NCBI GenBank assembly: GCA_949130495.1
Contig: OX422208.1
Span: 398,806,561 to 398,870,560, forward strand
DNA: 64,000 nucleotides
Direction of reading: 5' to 3'
DNA from: Sambucus nigra
Taxonomy: Eukaryota > Streptophyta > Magnoliopsida > Dipsacales > Adoxaceae
The notes under the pieces were generated by a model, which was not told the DNA's origin, made no database searches, and saw only the letters and a list, made by a program, of their open reading frames with translations. Shown here piece after piece: positions 43,613 to 55,407 of the stretch (its first letter is position 1; the number at the start of each line of letters is the position of its first letter). Made by a program: the position numbers and the translations under genes.

Positions 43613-45711
43613 TGTGGCCATCCCCAATCCTTGCGGCGGGCAGGCGACGTGATGGAGGATCCTAGGTCCCATGCATCCCTCTCGGGAGCGCTTCGACTGG
43701 CGTCCTTTGAGTGGGGTGAAAAATGTAGAGAGATAGAGTCGACAGTCTGTTTTACTCAAAACAGAAAAAAGGAAGGGGAGCCATCTCGAAGGACAGCATC
43801 CAAAGACACACTGATGCATACGAAACCAAAATGATTCGAAAAGGGTCTGGAGGCTAAGTTAAGAAATGGGTAGGTGTTAGGCACCCATTCCGCCCTTACG
43901 GTCTCTCATGGGTTTTTGTTATTTTCCTTTATTTTCCCAATGATATGTGTGCATGTGTATATATATAGTGGAGATAAGAATTTTCAACTTGTACTATGGA
44001 AGGGGTAAAGCGAGTCATCCGTAGGAAGGTATAAAATATTAGAAAATAGGATTTACGCGATTATCTTTACGTTGATCATTACGATGGAACGACAACGCAT
44101 GTGGAATAATACGCCTCTAAGAAAAAATATATGTATATATATGTAATCTAGGAGAATTGAAGTTAGAGAGAATAGAAAATGAGAGAAAAAGTAAAAATAG
44201 GACTTGAATATCGAATTTCACCCAGAGACGCCTACGTAGCCTATAGAGGCATCAAAGTCCATGTAGTTGGCATAAAAAATGAGGGGTGGGACTTATCCCA
44301 TAAATCCAATCGGGGACTTCTCTTATTTGTGTGTGTGTGTCTGTGTGTGTGTGTAGAAAAAGTGTTTTAGTTGTGAGAAAAGTGTAAGAAAAGTGTGAGA
44401 ATTCCCGTTTGGAATTTATTAGCAAGCCCTCTCTTTTCTTATTTTTTGGGTTTTTTATTTGTATGAAAATAAGATATGTGAAATAATACTAAATAAAAAG
44501 TATATTAGGATATGTGAGATGAGAGAATAAAAGTGCTAAGTAATAAAACAAGTTAATGCAAATTTATGAGAATTTAAGGAGAGAATTGAGAAAATTGGAC
44601 CTTCTTGAAGATCTTGAGCTTGATCTTGAATGTTGGAGAGCAGCCCTTGAACTTGGATGATGATGGGGAGTGATTAATTCAACAAGTTTAATGAAAAGGA
44701 TGAGGAAAAGTGAAGGTTAGAAAGGGATTTTGATGTGGAAATCGCGCTAACTTCGAGAGAGGTTTTTTGGATTTGTTGAGAGTGATATGTTTCAGATCTG
44801 GGCTCCCCTTGAAAGTGAGGCCATGCCTCCATTTTATAGGCCCAGGTCATTTCCAATCAGCATAGCCCTGTTCCTGCCAATCGACAGGTGCGTTTAGGCA
44901 CACTGCCGATACCCAGGGTCTGGGACCTGCTGTTTGGTCAGGCCTTTTCAAAAAATTAGTCGTAGAATGCAAATCGTTGATCAGAATCATACACGGGGCA
45001 TACCATTGGAAAGTTAATTCAGAGACCTTCGAAAGCCCTTTGGATTGCTCTCGGGTTCAGGAGTTGACTTTGGGTCAAATATGGCTCGGAAGCATTCGTC
45101 AGTCTATTGGACGGGAAATCGTCGGACGCAAATGGATCGTTCGTCCGTACCGTAAGTTCGAATCGCGCATGGGGTGGACCGTTGGAAAGGTTAGAGATGT
45201 ACTTCGACATTACAAAGAGTTTGATCCGGTTCGGGGAGTTGACTTCGGTCAACCGAGCCCTAGAAGCATTCGGTGACCTTTCGGAGTAAAACGAATCATT
45301 CGTCCATACCGTAAGTCGAAATCGCACACGGGACAGACGTTGAAAATGAGTTTCAGTTCCCTTCGAATATTCATTTAGTCTTGGACAAGTTGAAGACTTT
45401 GACTTAGGTCAAATAGAGCCCGAGAGCCCCCGATGGCCTCCTGATTGAGTTTTGGGGGAAAACAGGTCGTTCGTCCGCATAGTAAGTCGGAATCGCGCAC
45501 GGGATGGACCGTTGGAAAGGGGTTTCAGTTCCCTTTGAAGATTCATTCAATTTTTGTCAAGTTAAAGACTTTAACTTTTGGTCAAATGGAGCGTAGGAGT
45601 GCCCAATGGCTTCTAGGTCAGTACTCGGGGTATGACCTGGGTTTGTAGTGATGAAGGGAAGTGCTAGGGACCTAAGAAGAGTTTAGGGGGTAACATAATA
45701 GGGTGTCTACA
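43613..45711 (-). repeat. 5-prime LTR of element B
   Basis: On the minus strand it starts TGTAGACACCC at 45711 and ends GGATGGCCACA at 43613, collinear with the other LTR over its whole length. It carries the same U3 direct repeats (copies near 44983, 45160, 45319 and 45488), a TATA box (44831-44840) and a GT tract near 44330-44355. TGCC-type boxes at 44875 (TGCCAATCGACAGG) and 44904 (TGCCGATACCC) are upstream of the TATA box. Confidence 0.93.
44831..44840 (-). promoter_or_regulatory. TATA box of 5-prime LTR (element B)
   Basis: CCTATAAAAT on the minus strand, in the same LTR position as the motif at 28639-28650. It would start the genomic transcript. Confidence 0.68.
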
Positions 45712-45716
45712 CTCGT

Positions 45717-48700
45717 GCTTGAAGACACGATGACAATATTCCAAAGTATCAATCCTGGTTAAGTCATAAAATCTATGTATTATAGTATCAATTGTGGTCA
45801 ATTTTCCTGAAGACACGATGATAACTTCCAAAGTATTGAATAGACTAAATTTTTTTTATAAAATATTTTACATTATAATTAAAAAATGTACGTTATTTTT
45901 AAAAATTTGGGCGTAATTTCCTATGTTTATAGGACTATCCACCTATTTTAGGACCAAAAAATACCCAACAACACTACTAAAATTTCATTCGGGATATCAT
46001 ATAAACAATATCGTCAATTAAACATTATTTATGAAAAGTCCCATATATACTATTTATGAATAATCAATATATCAACCCACTTATGGCATAATTATCTTCT
46101 TCTTCAATGCTTCTCCACATTTGTAGTCCCCCTTCAACCCTAACTCTTGCCATAAGAAATAAATATAAGCTGAAATTATTCCATCGTAAGAATTAACATC
46201 CGTCATATGAATATAAATAGTTATAAGACCATAAGAAACACTAAGTTCCATTCAACCTACAGTGACTTGGGAAAGCTAAATATAAATATAAGGAGAAATG
46301 TTTGATGGTTATAAAAGCAAAAAAAAAAAACTATGCATTTACAATAAAAGCAATCAAGTCTTAAGACACACCCAATTAGGCATTATTTAAAATGCATAAA
46401 TGGGATAAAACATGAGGGTAGTTATGTTTTCACTATAGTAATCTCTAACTGTAAACTGCTACACCACATAGCCATCCATAAATCATAGAACATAGAGTGG
46501 TCCTAATTTGAAAATGCACCGTCTTCCTTACTAAAATCATACAAAACTTGTACAAAATTCATGATTCACTCTATATCAAGTTAAAAAGACTTCTTCGAGC
46601 TTTCCACTAATTTCTAAACAACCAAAAATTTCAGTTTGTATCAAATATCACTCCACACTTTCAGTCATTTTTTCCATAATTTATAACTTGTGTAATGTCA
46701 CTAATTCGTGTCGTTCTTCATATCTGAATTTATGCTAGCACTGTTGGTAAAAAACTTAATGTATAATTTAAAAGTATAAAACAATATGAATTAATAAATA
46801 CTAATATATTGTGTCATGATGAAATAAGAACGTATTAACTAACTGATTGGCAAATAGTAACACTGCTATAATGTGGTATGCAATATAAGGAACCAACAAT
46901 TGCGAAAACTCTAAAGACTTAAAATACCTTATGAAAAATAGGAACAAAACCATCTCCTTCACCTTCTTCATGTCATTTAAAAATTATGAGTTGCGTTGGA
47001 GAGAGAAATTTGCAAAATTTAAAATTCGCGATAAACTATATTCGAATATTGTCCAATTGAAGAGTTCAAGATACCCACTTCAGATCTGCACCACATATTC
47101 AAGTCAAGTTAAAGTAACAAACCAATAACCAATATAGCTACAGACGGGAGAGGGAAAATATACCGACATCGCTATGTTGGACTTGTGTACCTTTTAAAAT
47201 CCAAGAAATGTTTATCTCTTTACTTGCGTATTGATATATCCATGTGCATGTAAGTTATGCAAGAAGTGAATAAGAAGAAAAATATAGATGCCAACATCCA
47301 TGTCTCTGCAAGCATGAAATTAGATGGAGTTGTAGTAAACCTACATGAAAAATAGAAAGTAAAAGTGTTAATAGCTACTAAAATATGTTGAATCCTTTAT
47401 AGCATTGTGGTAAAACTCAATCCACAGAAAGTTAAAAGGGGATGTGCGAGGTTAAAGGGTTGTATTCTTATTACTGCCAATTAATATGGATCAGCCACTA
47501 TGAAATGTACAGAAAGTCATAAACACACTCACCACCACCATAGGTGAAAATCGATACCCATTATCTTGATGCGCCCACATCACCAACACAAACACCACAA
47601 CTATTCTAGCATATACAACTTAGCATAATCTACAAAAAGAATTTGTTTAACTAAACAACTCTCATATGAACTCCATATCTAAAAAACATTTAGGTAAAGT
47701 TTGGATGCACCCACATTTAGAGAAAATTTAAGGAACGTTTAGATGCACCCCCATAAATGCATTTATCTAACACCAAGATATTAAGTGATATTGAAGTTTT
47801 AAATCAACAAAACCGTTGAAGATAGTGAGCAGATGAATTATATACACGTCTATGAAGTCTTCTCCGCGACCTTTATCTATATAAAGCAAATTAACAAATA
47901 AATTCACAAAACCATAATCCCATAACTCAAACCACAATATTCTTTAATAAAAATAGAGTTCAGGGATTTTCTTGTGGCTTATGAGAGTATATGAAATGGA
48001 CAATGGATTAACCAATTAGAAGGTTATATGATCTCGCAATGCGGCACATAACTAACTCTAAAGTAAATATCAAGGGAAATAGATTGACCTCATTTCTTGG
48101 TTGAGCATATTCTGATTTAGAATGCTTATGATGATATAAAGAACACGACTCTATACAACAGTGATGACCATTTCATGTTCATTATTTCATTCTTTTTTTT
48201 TCAGTTTCACCTTAGAGACTAATATAATAATGATTCCTAACCTCATGGAACTATTTGTTGAAAATAAATTGAGAAAACAACATGGCTCATTTCTTGACAT
48301 ATGAACACATTTAGGCATATATGAATATAAAAATTATAGTTTAAACACGAGACAAAAATAAAATAAATTTAAAGTTATGACACTTAAAACTGAAATGAAA
48401 AACATAATAAGAGTGTCACACCATTGACAAAATCATGTCATGTCTACTACTTTCGTAAGTTAATAACTATACTTGAGATATGTCTCACTCTTTAGTTCCA
48501 TCAAACGTTAAAATGGGATTTCTCTCCTTTTCACATAGATATACCAATAATGACCTAATGGTGTGGAGATGTAAATGTCCATTACAACTGGAATACCACC
48601 AATTAATTCGTATTTGAAATTAAAGGCAAAACTAAAACCAAAACAAATCATTGAAAACACTATTTCAAAGAGTCCCAGAGTCCAAAACTAATTTTCAATA

Positions 48701-49994
48701 GGTGGAGCAGTTGACACCTGATGCTCACCTGATTAGACTCTTTCCTTACTTTATATACATCATCTCACCTCATATTTTTCACTTTTATTTAAAATAAAAA
48801 ATTGAATGAATCCACATATTCTCTTAAACAAATTATATGCAATGTGAAATTAGAAAAAGAAGTTAATATCCCATTCAATAGGCTAATCAAATAAAAAAAA
48901 CACAATAATCAGCATTAGGAACAAGCAAAAGCTTATTCAAACCTAATTATGGATCATTTAGTGAGAGGAAGGGGAGTCAGATTGAGATGAAAATCCCCAA
49001 GTTTGAAATTAGAATAATAGAAAAAAAAATAAGTTGAAATTTTCTAAAGTGTTAAGTCTTACGGTACAATGCCTACCAACCACATACTCCTGTCCCGTAT
49101 ATAACACATGGTTCATACATATCACATGTTGAACAATTTAATTTTCCTATAAGATACACTATTTATGCAATCAATGATCAACTTGATCTATTTTTGGAAT
49201 TCATGTAATCAATTATCAACTTGATCTTTATGTAAACAATTAGATTATATGAGTTTACCTGCACAAAAAATAAATAAAGTCGATTACGAAATCTAAAATC
49301 GACTTAAAAAAAAGAAATCAAGTATGAAATTGATCAAACATTCAATAAAATTAATTGAGTGGAAACTATATAAAAAATATTCACTTCATAATCTGGAAAT
49401 TCTAAACAAAACAAAGGGAGTGACCCAATAAGAAGCGAGAGAGACAAGTAGGGATATGAACAGTGGGAGAAGTAGAAAAAACCAAGCTTACATCTTCTTC
49501 ACCCATACATCTTCTTCACCTAAAAATTCAATCTCAGAGTCTTGTTGTTAGAAAAATAGAGTCAACGAAAATATCATTATTTAAAGTCTCTACTAAATAC
49601 ATAAAATAAAAAAGTATCTTTGTAGAAATTACCTATAAGATGATGCTCGTGCTCTTAATTACCCCTAGACAAAATATAAACCAATAAAATTCCGAAACTC
49701 AGTATGATCCAACTCTAAGAAACTGAAGGATGAAAATCATAGAAACATTTTATCAAATATCTAACATGTTATATTTGCAATCGATTTTTTTAAAACGAAC
49801 TACACTACTACATACATAAAACAACAATAACTGAACTAAAAACTACCTCTTGTGACCACAAATTGAAAGAAAACAACAAATCATAATAGCAACAAAGAAG
49901 AAATAATGTGAAAGAAAAAATGAAGTGCAAAAAACATAATAACAACAAAGAAGAAAAAAAGGGAATGGAGTATTAAAATTAGAAGGATATGGTG
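45717..49994. other. AT-rich spacer, no recognised gene
   Basis: Right flank of element B. Near its start GAAGACACGATGA recurs about 90 bp apart (45721 and 45811), a small duplication. A similar pair, TTTGGATGCACCC and TTTAGATGCACCC, lies near 47700-47745. CACTACTAAAA at 45973 resembles a CACTA end but has no partner. Short frames such as 46931-47128 are lysine-rich and unrecognised. Confidence 0.45.
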
Positions 49995-50054
49995 TGATGA
50001 TACCAGAAATGGTATCACCAGATCAAAGTGATAAGTGATATGCCCCAAGTGTAA

Positions 50055-50455
50055 CCTCGGCCAAGGGACACCGACCTCGGTCGAGGTGATGGCCGAGATA
50101 TTGATCGACCCTGGATAAGCCATGAGCCCACGATGTCAGCCCTCGGCCTTAGTAAGGTCGGCCCAGGCCGACACTTCCACCTACATTTCCATTTGACACT
50201 ACGCGCATCACAGGCATCAACAACATTCCCATATACCTGGGCATAGAAACCTCGGCCGAGTTTAGGCCGAGATGACAAGAAGCCTTAACCTTCAACATGG
50301 AACCAGTCCAACCTCGGCTTGGGCCGACCCCAGCATAATGTCTCGACTGAGATCATGCCGAGACTCCCTATGGCACATCTCGGAAGACGTTTAACAAGCC
50401 TTTATAGCTCGGCCTCTCCCAGGCCGAGGTCATGCACCAATATGGCAGCCGAGCA
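50055..50455. repeat. Cluster of CTCGGCCGAG-type boxes (LTR of F)
   Basis: At least a dozen CTCGG or CCGAG half-sites and several full dyads are present: ACCTCGGTCGAGGT (50074-50087), GTCGGCCCAGGCCGAC (50157-50172), CTCGGCCGAG (50251-50260), TCTCGACTGAGA (50341-50352) and CTCGGCCTCTCCCAGGCCGAG (starting at 50408). Several neighbouring half-sites sit 11 bp apart (50255/50266, 50346/50357, 50412/50423). All are upstream of the TATA box. Confidence 0.8.
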
Positions 50456-50635
50456 TCTATTGACATTTGGATAAGGACACATGGGCACAAATCAGTTGTA
50501 ACAAGATTATTCTCCACACGTGGGGAGAATATTTCATCATCATTCCTTACATGTGACAGTGACAGATGGCACTCCCACATTGGTGAGGCTACCACACACA
50601 TGCTCATTACATGCATGGGGGGTACATTACACCCC

Positions 50636-50652
50636 CTATATACTATATATAG
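50636..50652 (+). promoter_or_regulatory. TATA region of LTR F
   Basis: CTATATACTATATATAG, embedded in a CCCCTATAT...ATATAGGGG dyad, about 310 bp before the LTR end. It is the only TATA-like run in the LTR and fits the U3/R border. Confidence 0.6.
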
Positions 50653-50965
50653 GGGTCATCCCCTACCTTGAAAAGGGATCCAAGATATTCAACCCTAGCA
50701 AAAACTCTGTCTAAATATACAGTAGAGAGAGAAAGCTTGAGAGGTTGTATCCATGGATATTAGTGCCTTTATTCAGTGATATTACTCACACACACTCACA
50801 GTGGACGTAGGCTAATTTAGGCTGAACCACTTATATACCGGTGCCCTCTCCTCTTATCCTCATCTTATTCTCTTATATCTTTATATAACTGTGCTGCCAT
50901 TGTTATTCTTATATTGAGCTTGAAAACACCTTACAAGGTGGTGCTGATTCTTAGCATCATCATTT

Positions 50966-50981
50966 TGGCGCCGTCTGTGGG
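50966..50981 (+). promoter_or_regulatory. Primer binding site of element F
   Basis: TGGCGCCGTCTGTGGG follows the LTR after TTT. The form TGGCGCCGTCTGTGGGAA is usual in one Tat sublineage. Its first nine bases match the complement of tRNA-Asp 3-prime ends, but the tRNA was not verified. Confidence 0.75.
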
Positions 50982-51138
50982 AATCGAGAAGCTGTCTCTT
51001 CCTCTTCTTCAGATTAACCTCACCGGAGACTCTGGTGGTGAACCAGGAACCACCCCTTGTGTGGAACTGTTTCACCATTGAAAGAGGTCCTTTAAGGTAT
51101 TAAGCTCACTTGCTGCTCAAGCTCTTTATTGTTAACAC

Positions 51139-52576
51139 ATGGCGCCAGAGTTACCACCGCCTCTTCCGCTGCCCGGAGGTGGAGGGGCTAGTTCCAGTCA
51201 GCCCCCCCCCCCCCCCAGTCCAAAATGGCGGAGGTAGCAGCAGCCTTGAAATCTTTAGCTGCAACACAACAAGCTATGAAGGAGCAATTTGCTCAACTTA
51301 GTCAAACTATGATGAGGCCACCTGGAGTCTCACCGGACATGATAACTCCGGCGACAGTCAGCCTCATCCTAATGCCAGGGGACCACCCCAGGCACCAATG
51401 AAGGACCAGCCTGCACCCCAGTGGAGAAGGGACGTTGCTGACCCTAGGCGCTTGCGCCTGGGGAGGTAGGGAAACCCTTGCCCAGAGGACAGGTATGATG
51501 ACCTAGAAGCTGAAGAAGCCCCAGAAGACTGCTGGGAGTCGTATGAGGTGTCAAATGACACTATACGGCCTCTTAGGCAGACTCAAGGATGTGTCGGCCG
51601 AAGAAGAGAAGAGGCCCAACAAAGAAGGTCGGCCTTTGATAGGTTGAGCAGAGGGTCGGCCTTCGAGAGGCTGGGCCCAGTGAATGACCTAAGACAGAGG
51701 CTATCGAGGTCGAGGAGCGTAGCAGGCTCTCAGAGAGGGGGTAGGCAGGGTCGGCCAGACCAAGGCCGGCCCTGTGAAAGAAGAGGCCGAGAGCAGGAAG
51801 AGGTCAACAGCCAACGTGTTGCGGCTGGGGAACCCTCTGTCCATCGCAGGGAGGTGGAAGGGGATAACCTCGGCCAAGTTGATAACAGAAGACCCTGGAA
51901 TGATTCCATCCAATGCCTCGAGGAGAAGATAGGAGACCTCATTAAAAGCAGGGACCCATTACAGAGGGGTTACTCAGAGGGCTCCCCATTTATGGCTAGG
52001 ATAGTGGGGTTCCCAACGCCAGCCAAGTTCAAGCTTCCTACAGTGACTCCCAAGTATGATGGCAACACTAACCCTGTACACCATATCGAGATGTATCAGT
52101 CGGCAGCAGACATTTACTCGATACCCGATGAGATGAAGTGTAGGGCCTTCTCAGGGACCTTAACAGGGGCAGCTCATAGTTGGTTCACCTCCCTTCCGAA
52201 GAACTCAATTGAGAACTTCAAAGGCTTGGCTGAGCAGTTCATCCACAACTTCTGCTTTGGGGTAAGACCTCAAAAGAAGACTACCCACCTGCTGTATGTC
52301 AAACAGGCCAAGGGTGAGAGCCTAAGAGACTACATAGCAAGATTCAACAAAGAGAAATTGGAGGTGGAAGATTATGAAGAGAGCATAGCCATGACCGCCC
52401 TTATAGGAGGCCTCCAGAAGGGAAAGCTATTGTGGAAACTGTCGGAAGACCCCCCTAGGTCCATGGCGGAGCTGCTGGCAGCCGCAGGGAAAGTGATGAA
52501 TGCGGAAGAGGCAATGGCCGCCAAGTATGAGGAGGAGAACCGCGGTAGCACGGGAAAGTCCCAGGGTAAGAAATAG
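51139..52576 (+). pseudogene. Gag of element F
   Basis: The probable start is ATG 51139 (MAPELPPPLPLPGGGG). A run of fifteen C residues at 51202-51216 shifts the frame away from the downstream segment MAEVAAALKSLAATQQAMKE. 51548-52573 is a long open stretch with an arginine- and glutamate-rich N-terminal region. The capsid core follows: ARIVGFPTPAKFKLPTVTPK, YDGNTNPVHHIEMYQSA, HSWFTSLPKNSIENFKGLAE and SLRDYIARFNKEKLEV. TAG codons at 51467 and 52574 interrupt the frame; both look like former CAG codons. Confidence 0.85.
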
Positions 52577-53303
52577 GGGAAGAAGAGGTCAGGAGATGAT
52601 AAGTTCTCTCATTACACTCCTCTGACTGTGAGCTGTGAGCACATCCTCAATGAGATTAAGACTGACCGGACTCTGAGGTGGCCTGAGAAACTGAAGGCCC
52701 CGCCACATAAGAGGAACAAAAACCTATGGTGCGAGTTCCATCAGGATCATAGCCATGTCACAGATAGATGCTTCGCTTTAAAGGAAGAGATTGAGAAGAT
52801 GTTGAAATTCGAAAAGCTAAGGAAGTATGTGGATGATAAGGCTCCAAAGGGTGGAAGAGATGACCCTAAGAAAAGAAGAGATGACAGATGCCGCGGCAAT
52901 ATCCCGGCCAAAAGGGGCGATGATTCAGAAGGAGATGATGAAGACGACCCGGATCTTCTGCCAAAGGATGACAACACCCCGGTGAAGAGGGTCGGTATGA
53001 TCTCCTTTGGTGTTAGCACCATTTGTGGGGGATTTGCAGGAGGTGGCTCTGAGGTATCCAACAGGAAGGAGCATGTAGCAGAGGCCAAGTCATTGGCCAA
53101 GATCGAAGTTGTGAATCTAACGTCTTCTGATGCAGTGCAGAAGAGGAAGAAGGTAGATATGGACACCCTAGTAGTGGGGTTCTCCAGACTCGACTTCAAG
53201 GGTATCTTAGCCCCCCATGATGACCCTTTGGTCATAACGATAAGGGTGCATGGGTGCGAGGTACGGAGGATCCTCATAGACGGGGAAGCTCGGCAGACGT
53301 GAT
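52577..53303 (+). pseudogene. Gag C-terminus to protease lead of element F
   Basis: The frame continues unchanged after the TAG at 52574. EHILNEIKTDRTLRWPEKLK, WCEFHQDHSHVTDRCFALK (the CxFHxxxxHxxxxC zinc-binding motif of Tat Gag) and EEIEKMLKFEKLRKYV follow. A lysine- and aspartate-rich linker leads to DFKGILAPHDDPLVITIRVH and RRILIDG. The frame fails at 53285 in the protease active site. Confidence 0.85.
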
Positions 53304-53964
53304 GTTCTGGCCCTACTTCAAGAGCCTGGGTCTTAGCAGGGCAAGGCTGGTTCCCTATCATCACCCATTGATAGGCTTCAGTGGCGAAAAGGTACACCCA
53401 TTGGGCATGTATGAGATGGATGTACGGATGGGGGATGAGTGGCCTAGGAGGCTGACCAAGAAGATAAACTTTTTTTTTATGGACGAAAATGTCTTCTCGG
53501 CCTACAACCTCATCATAGGAAGGGTGGCCCTTAAAGAGTTTGAAGCCGTGCCGTCGACAGTCCATCAGATGCTAAAATTCCCAACTCCTTATGGAGTAGG
53601 GGAAGTGCAAGGGGACCAGACCACGGCGCGAGAGTGTTACTTCAACTCGGCTGAAGAGAGAGAATCCCATAAGAGAGCAACCACCACTTACAGCATTGAC
53701 ACTCTTGACCCAAGAGACGAAACAAAATTGAAGAAGGGTGAGGCCGCAGAAGAGGTAGAATCCATCGTCCTCAATGAGGACGAGCCAAAAAAAACCGTCC
53801 AGGTCGGTAAGGCCCTAGAACCAAGAATCAAGGAAGAGCTGATAAACTTCCTCAGGAGGAGACAGAGTGTCTTCGCATGGAGTCATGCAGACATGCCTGG
53901 CATCGACCCTGAGGTCATAAGCCACAAGCTCAATGTGGACAGAGATGCCAAGCCAATCAAGTAG
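53254..53964 (+). pseudogene. Aspartic protease of element F
   Basis: After correction for one missing base near 53284-53286 the active site would follow RRILID as a DGGSSAD-type motif; the frame resumes as SSADVMFWPYFKSLGLSRAR. YNLIIGRVALKEFEAVPST is the conserved second protease motif (ILGR equivalent). Thereafter comes the acidic connection to RT with ELINFLRRRQSVFAWSHADM and PGIDPEVISHKLNVD. TAG (53962) and TGA (53968) close it just before the RT start. Confidence 0.88.
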
Positions 53965-53970
53965 AGATGA

Positions 53971-55068
53971 AGAGTCTACTCCAGGGAGAAGTACAACGTC
54001 ATCCGGGAAGAGGTAAAAAAGTTGGAAGAGGCCGAGTTCATAAGAGAGGTTACCTACCCGGAGTGGCTCTCAAATGCAGTCATCGTGCTTAAGGCCAATG
54101 GGAAGTGGCGAATGTGTGTAGATTTCGCTGACCTGAACAGGTCTTGCCTGAAAGACAGCTATCCCTTACCTATGATAGACCAGATGGTGGACGCAACGGT
54201 AGGGCATGAGCTCATGAGCTTCATGGATGCTTATTCAGCCTACAACCAAATCTTCATGGATGCTGAAGACTCTGAGAAGACAGCATTCATTACTGACAAG
54301 GGGACATACTGCTACAAGGTGATGACCTTCGGCCTGAAAAATGCGGGGGTAATGTATCAACGTCTTGTCAATAAGATGTTCGAAGAGCAAATAGGTAAGA
54401 CCATGGAGGTATATGTAGACGATATGCTAACGAAGAGCCTGAAAGCATGTACTCACGTAGCGGACCTTGAGAAGACCTTCGATGTCATGGACTCGTACAG
54501 AATGAAGCTCAACCCGATAAAGTTTGTCTTCGGAGTAGGAGCTGGGAAGTTCCTGGGATTCATCGTTAATCAGAGCGGGATTGAAGCGAACCCTGAGAAA
54601 ATTAAGGCATTACTCGACATGAAGACTCCTAGGAGTATCAAGGATGTACAGAGACTCACGGGAAGAGTGGCTGCCCTAAACAGGTTTGTTTCTAGGGCAA
54701 CGGACAAGTGTCTTCCATTTTTTAAAGTTCTAAGAAAGGCCTTCCGATGGGACGAAGAGTGTGAAAAAGCCTTCGACCAACTCAAGTCCTACTTGGGGTC
54801 TCCCTTATTGCTGTCACGGCCCGTCACGGGGGAAAGGTTGTTTGTGTATCTGGTGGTCTCTGAATCAGCCATCAGCGCGGCCATCATACGAGAAGAGGAT
54901 GGGGTCCAGAGGCCTGTGTACTTCAACAGTAAGGCCCTTCAAGGGTCTGAACAAAATTATCCCCGAATGGAGAAGTTGGCTTATGCCCTCATACATGCCT
55001 CAAGGAAGATGAAGCCTTACTTCCAAGCTCACTCCATGGTAGTCCTCACTGACTCCCCACTAAGATAG
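53971..55068 (+). pseudogene. Reverse transcriptase and RNase H of element F
   Basis: YSREKYNVIREEVKKLEEAE leads into RT. Motifs include WRMCVDFADLNRSCLKDSYP, MDAYSAYNQIFM (catalytic Asp), YKVMTFGLKNAGVMYQRLVN and the intact active site VYVDDMLTKS. The connection FVFGVGAGKFLGFIVNQSGI follows, then RNase H with RPVYFNSKALQGSEQNYPRM and EKLAYALIHASRKMKPYFQA. The frame is open for 348 codons, with most motifs preserved. A TAG at 55066 sits where the family has Gln (PLRQVLHKPE). Confidence 0.92.
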
Positions 55069-55407
55069 GTTCTTCACAAACCTGAGAAGTCCAGAAGATT
55101 GATGACATGGGCCATCGAGCTAGGAGAATATGATCTTACCTACCAGCCTAGGACAGCCATCAAGGGGCAGGCCCTCACAGATTTTGTCACAGAGTTCACC
55201 TGGGAAGAGGCCGGTAGAAGTTTGGAAGAGGCCGAGACAGTGAAAGGCTTAGATGACAGCGAAGAGACGAACCGTAGTGTCTTCCAAAAGTTGGAAGAGA
55301 CGGCACCAAATGTCTTCCGAGATCGAGAAGAGCTCATCTCAGGCAAAACCCGGAGCGGAATAGAAGAGAACGAAGAGATCGATACCTCTTCAAGAAGGGG
55401 GTTATGA
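55069..55407 (+). pseudogene. RNase H tail and tether of element F
   Basis: The frame continues as VLHKPEKSRRLMTWAIELGE, YDLTYQPRTAIKGQALTDFV and TEFTWEEA, the end of the retroviral RNase H. An acidic linker ending in a TGA (55405-55407) follows. The next domain is in another frame, so a one-base change lies near 55390-55404. Confidence 0.82.

Larger units (their letters stand above)
27428..45711 (-). mobile_element. Complete Ogre/Tat-type Ty3/gypsy element B (18.3 kb)
   Basis: Two 2.1-kb LTRs (27428-29529 and 43613-45711) enclose 14.1 kb. The element is flanked by a perfect 5-bp duplication CTCGT at 27423-27427 and 45712-45716. On the minus strand the order is 5-prime LTR, PBS, leader, gag, protease, RT, RNase H, archaeal-type RNase H, integrase, two genes on the opposite strand, a tandem-repeat 3-prime UTR, PPT and 3-prime LTR. 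The second RNase H, the order and the size place it in the Tat lineage close to Ogre. In a roughly 150-bp hand-aligned LTR stretch I count about 12 differences, so it is not recent. Many stops and frameshifts make it non-autonomous now. Confidence 0.92.
49995..50962 (+). repeat. 5-prime LTR of element F
   Basis: It starts TGATGATACC and ends AGCATCATCA, giving inverted terminal repeats TGATGAT/CATCATCA (one-base offset). Three bases separate it from the PBS. It carries CTCGG/CCGAG boxes at 50055-50455, a TATA region at 50636-50652 and a pyrimidine-rich tail. Without the 3-prime LTR no target duplication can be checked. Confidence 0.85.

Noticed and set aside
45973..45990. CACTACTAAAA as a CACTA terminus
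   Set aside because: No subterminal repeats and no partner terminus were seen, so a chance match is likely.
52747..53565. 272-codon minus-strand frame
   Set aside because: It is the reverse complement of the Gag C-terminus and protease of element F, which have clear domain motifs on the plus strand.
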